From positions 5,766,001 to 5,830,000 of the forward strand of contig NZ_CP088156.1 in assembly GCF_021088345.1 (NCBI RefSeq): 64,000 bases of DNA, written 5' to 3'. Below, in pieces: positions 63,318 to 64,000 of the stretch; position 1 is the first letter of the stretch; every line of letters begins with the position of its first letter. The position numbers were made by a program, and so were the translations under genes. Below the pieces are notes generated by a model. That model was given only the letters and a program-made list of their open reading frames with translations, was not told the origin of the DNA and did no database searches. The stretch is from Bradyrhizobium ontarionense (lineage in GTDB: Bacteria; Pseudomonadota; Alphaproteobacteria; Rhizobiales; Xanthobacteraceae).

Positions 63318-64000
63318 AGTCGCACAAGGTCAGGACCCACAAATCGTCAGAGAACTTGCCGCGCGCAGATCAGCTGGCCTGGAAGATTGCCGAGGTCGCG
63401 GCTGATCCGGTTGCAGTGGAACCCGCAATCATCGAGATGATCGGCAATCGCATCATCGACAATGCGGCCGTCGCTGCTGCGTCGCTGGCGCGCCGTCCGG
63501 TTGCGAGCGCGCGAGCGCAGTCCATCGCCCATCCTCTCAAGCCGGGCGCGACGGTTTTCGGTCTGCCCCAACGGCAGCGCCTCTCACCGGAGTGGGCGGC
63601 CTGGGCAAATGGTGTCGCCGTGCGCGAGCTGGATTTTCACGATACTTTCCTCGCCGCCGACTATTCGCATCCCGGCGACAACATTCCGCCGATCCTCGCC
63701 GTGGCGCAGCATTGCGGCCTTGACGGTGCGGCGCTCGTGCGCGGCGTGGCGACCGGCTATGAAATCCAGGTCGATCTCGTCAAGGGGATCTGCCTGCATG
63801 AGCACAAGATCGATCACATCGCCCATCTTGGCCCGTCGGCGGCGGCGGGAATCGGCGCGCTGCTCAGGCTCCCGGCCGAAACGATCTACCAAGCCGTGCA
63901 GCAGGCGCTTCACGTCACCACCACGACCCGGCAGTCGCGCAAGGGCGAGATATCGAGCTGGAAAGCCTATGCGCCCGCGTTCGCAGGCAAGATGGCGATC
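63314..64000 (+). CDS. prpD: 2-methylcitrate dehydratase (MmgE/PrpD family), 3' end outside window
   Basis: The first 229 residues from GTG 63314 are visible. PrpD landmarks are [59 protein letters not shown] and [23 protein letters not shown]. It dehydrates 2-methylcitrate in the propionyl-CoA detoxification cycle. The upstream regulator and thioesterase support this role. Confidence 0.92.
   Translation, partial: MKSHKVRTHKSSENLPRADQLAWKIAEVAADPVAVEPAIIEMIGNRIIDNAAVAAASLARRPVASARAQSIAHPLKPGATVFGLPQRQRLSPEWAAWANGVAVRELDFHDTFLAADYSHPGDNIPPILAVAQHCGLDGAALVRGVATGYEIQVDLVKGICLHEHKIDHIAHLGPSAAAGIGALLRLPAETIYQAVQQALHVTTTTRQSRKGEISSWKAYAPAFAGKMAI

Overview
The window is high-GC alphaproteobacterial DNA, most likely from Bradyrhizobium or a close relative (Rhodopseudomonas, Nitrobacter). 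This is judged from the protein families, the rhizobial type of conjugative-element backbone, and the mix of cobalamin, nickel and propionate genes. All calls come from reading the sequence; no database search was made.

Layout. (1) 1-9.9 kb: two copies, about 7.5 kb apart, of a block made of a small membrane protein, a spacer and a DUF736 gene. They flank a four-gene minus-strand metal-uptake operon (DUF2946, TonB-dependent receptor, PepSY membrane protein, exported DJ-1/PfpI protein). An XRE regulator with a long operator dyad follows. (2) 10.8-14.7 kb: backbone of an integrative/conjugative element: RovC-like DUF2285 regulators (one frameshifted), AlpA-like HTH protein, RepA with three iterons, DUF2840, TraF. 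(3) 15.8-19.1 kb: a minus-strand mobilization module with a short MobF relaxase, a TrwB/TraD coupling protein and an accessory protein. (4) 20.5-25.6 kb: an IS66 element with a perfect 8-bp target duplication, itself carrying a 2.5-kb serine-recombinase element inside tnpB. (5) 26.5-28.2 kb: hipBA toxin-antitoxin with four operator palindromes. (6) 28.3-29.6 kb: a dead IS3 element. (7) 29.9-41.4 kb: CopG, an intruding MFS transporter, and a complete Trb type IV secretion operon (trbBCDEJKLFGI) ending in DUF2274.

(8) 41.6-50.4 kb: a seven-gene minus-strand operon, TonB receptor - methyltransferase - NikA/OppA-type binding protein - two permeases - fused double ATPase - second methyltransferase. 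It is preceded by an exact NikR operator (GTATGA-N16-TCATAC), so it is best read as a nickel or nickel-chelate uptake system with two built-in methyltransferases. (9) 50.7-51.4 kb: gene remnants (cobQ tail, XRE regulator with a stop codon, IS66 fragment). (10) 51.6-55.6 kb: a cobalamin-riboswitch-led operon with a BtuB-like receptor, an uncharacterised 332-residue protein and a membrane protein. (11) 56.3-60.7 kb: nrdA-nrdB under a second cobalamin riboswitch. The small subunit has the Phe-for-Tyr and Glu-for-Asp signature of class Ic (Mn/Fe) ribonucleotide reductase. (12) 60.7-64 kb: a short-chain acyl-CoA regulator (PrpR/RamB type) with a co-directional unknown gene, divergent from a thioesterase and prpD.

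The right part forms a cobalt/nickel/B12 neighbourhood: nickel import under NikR, B12 import under a riboswitch, and a B12-independent reductase under a riboswitch, next to propionate genes. The left part is a conjugative element with mixed ancestry (IncP-like Trb pore, MobF relaxase) and several broken genes, so its mobility is uncertain.
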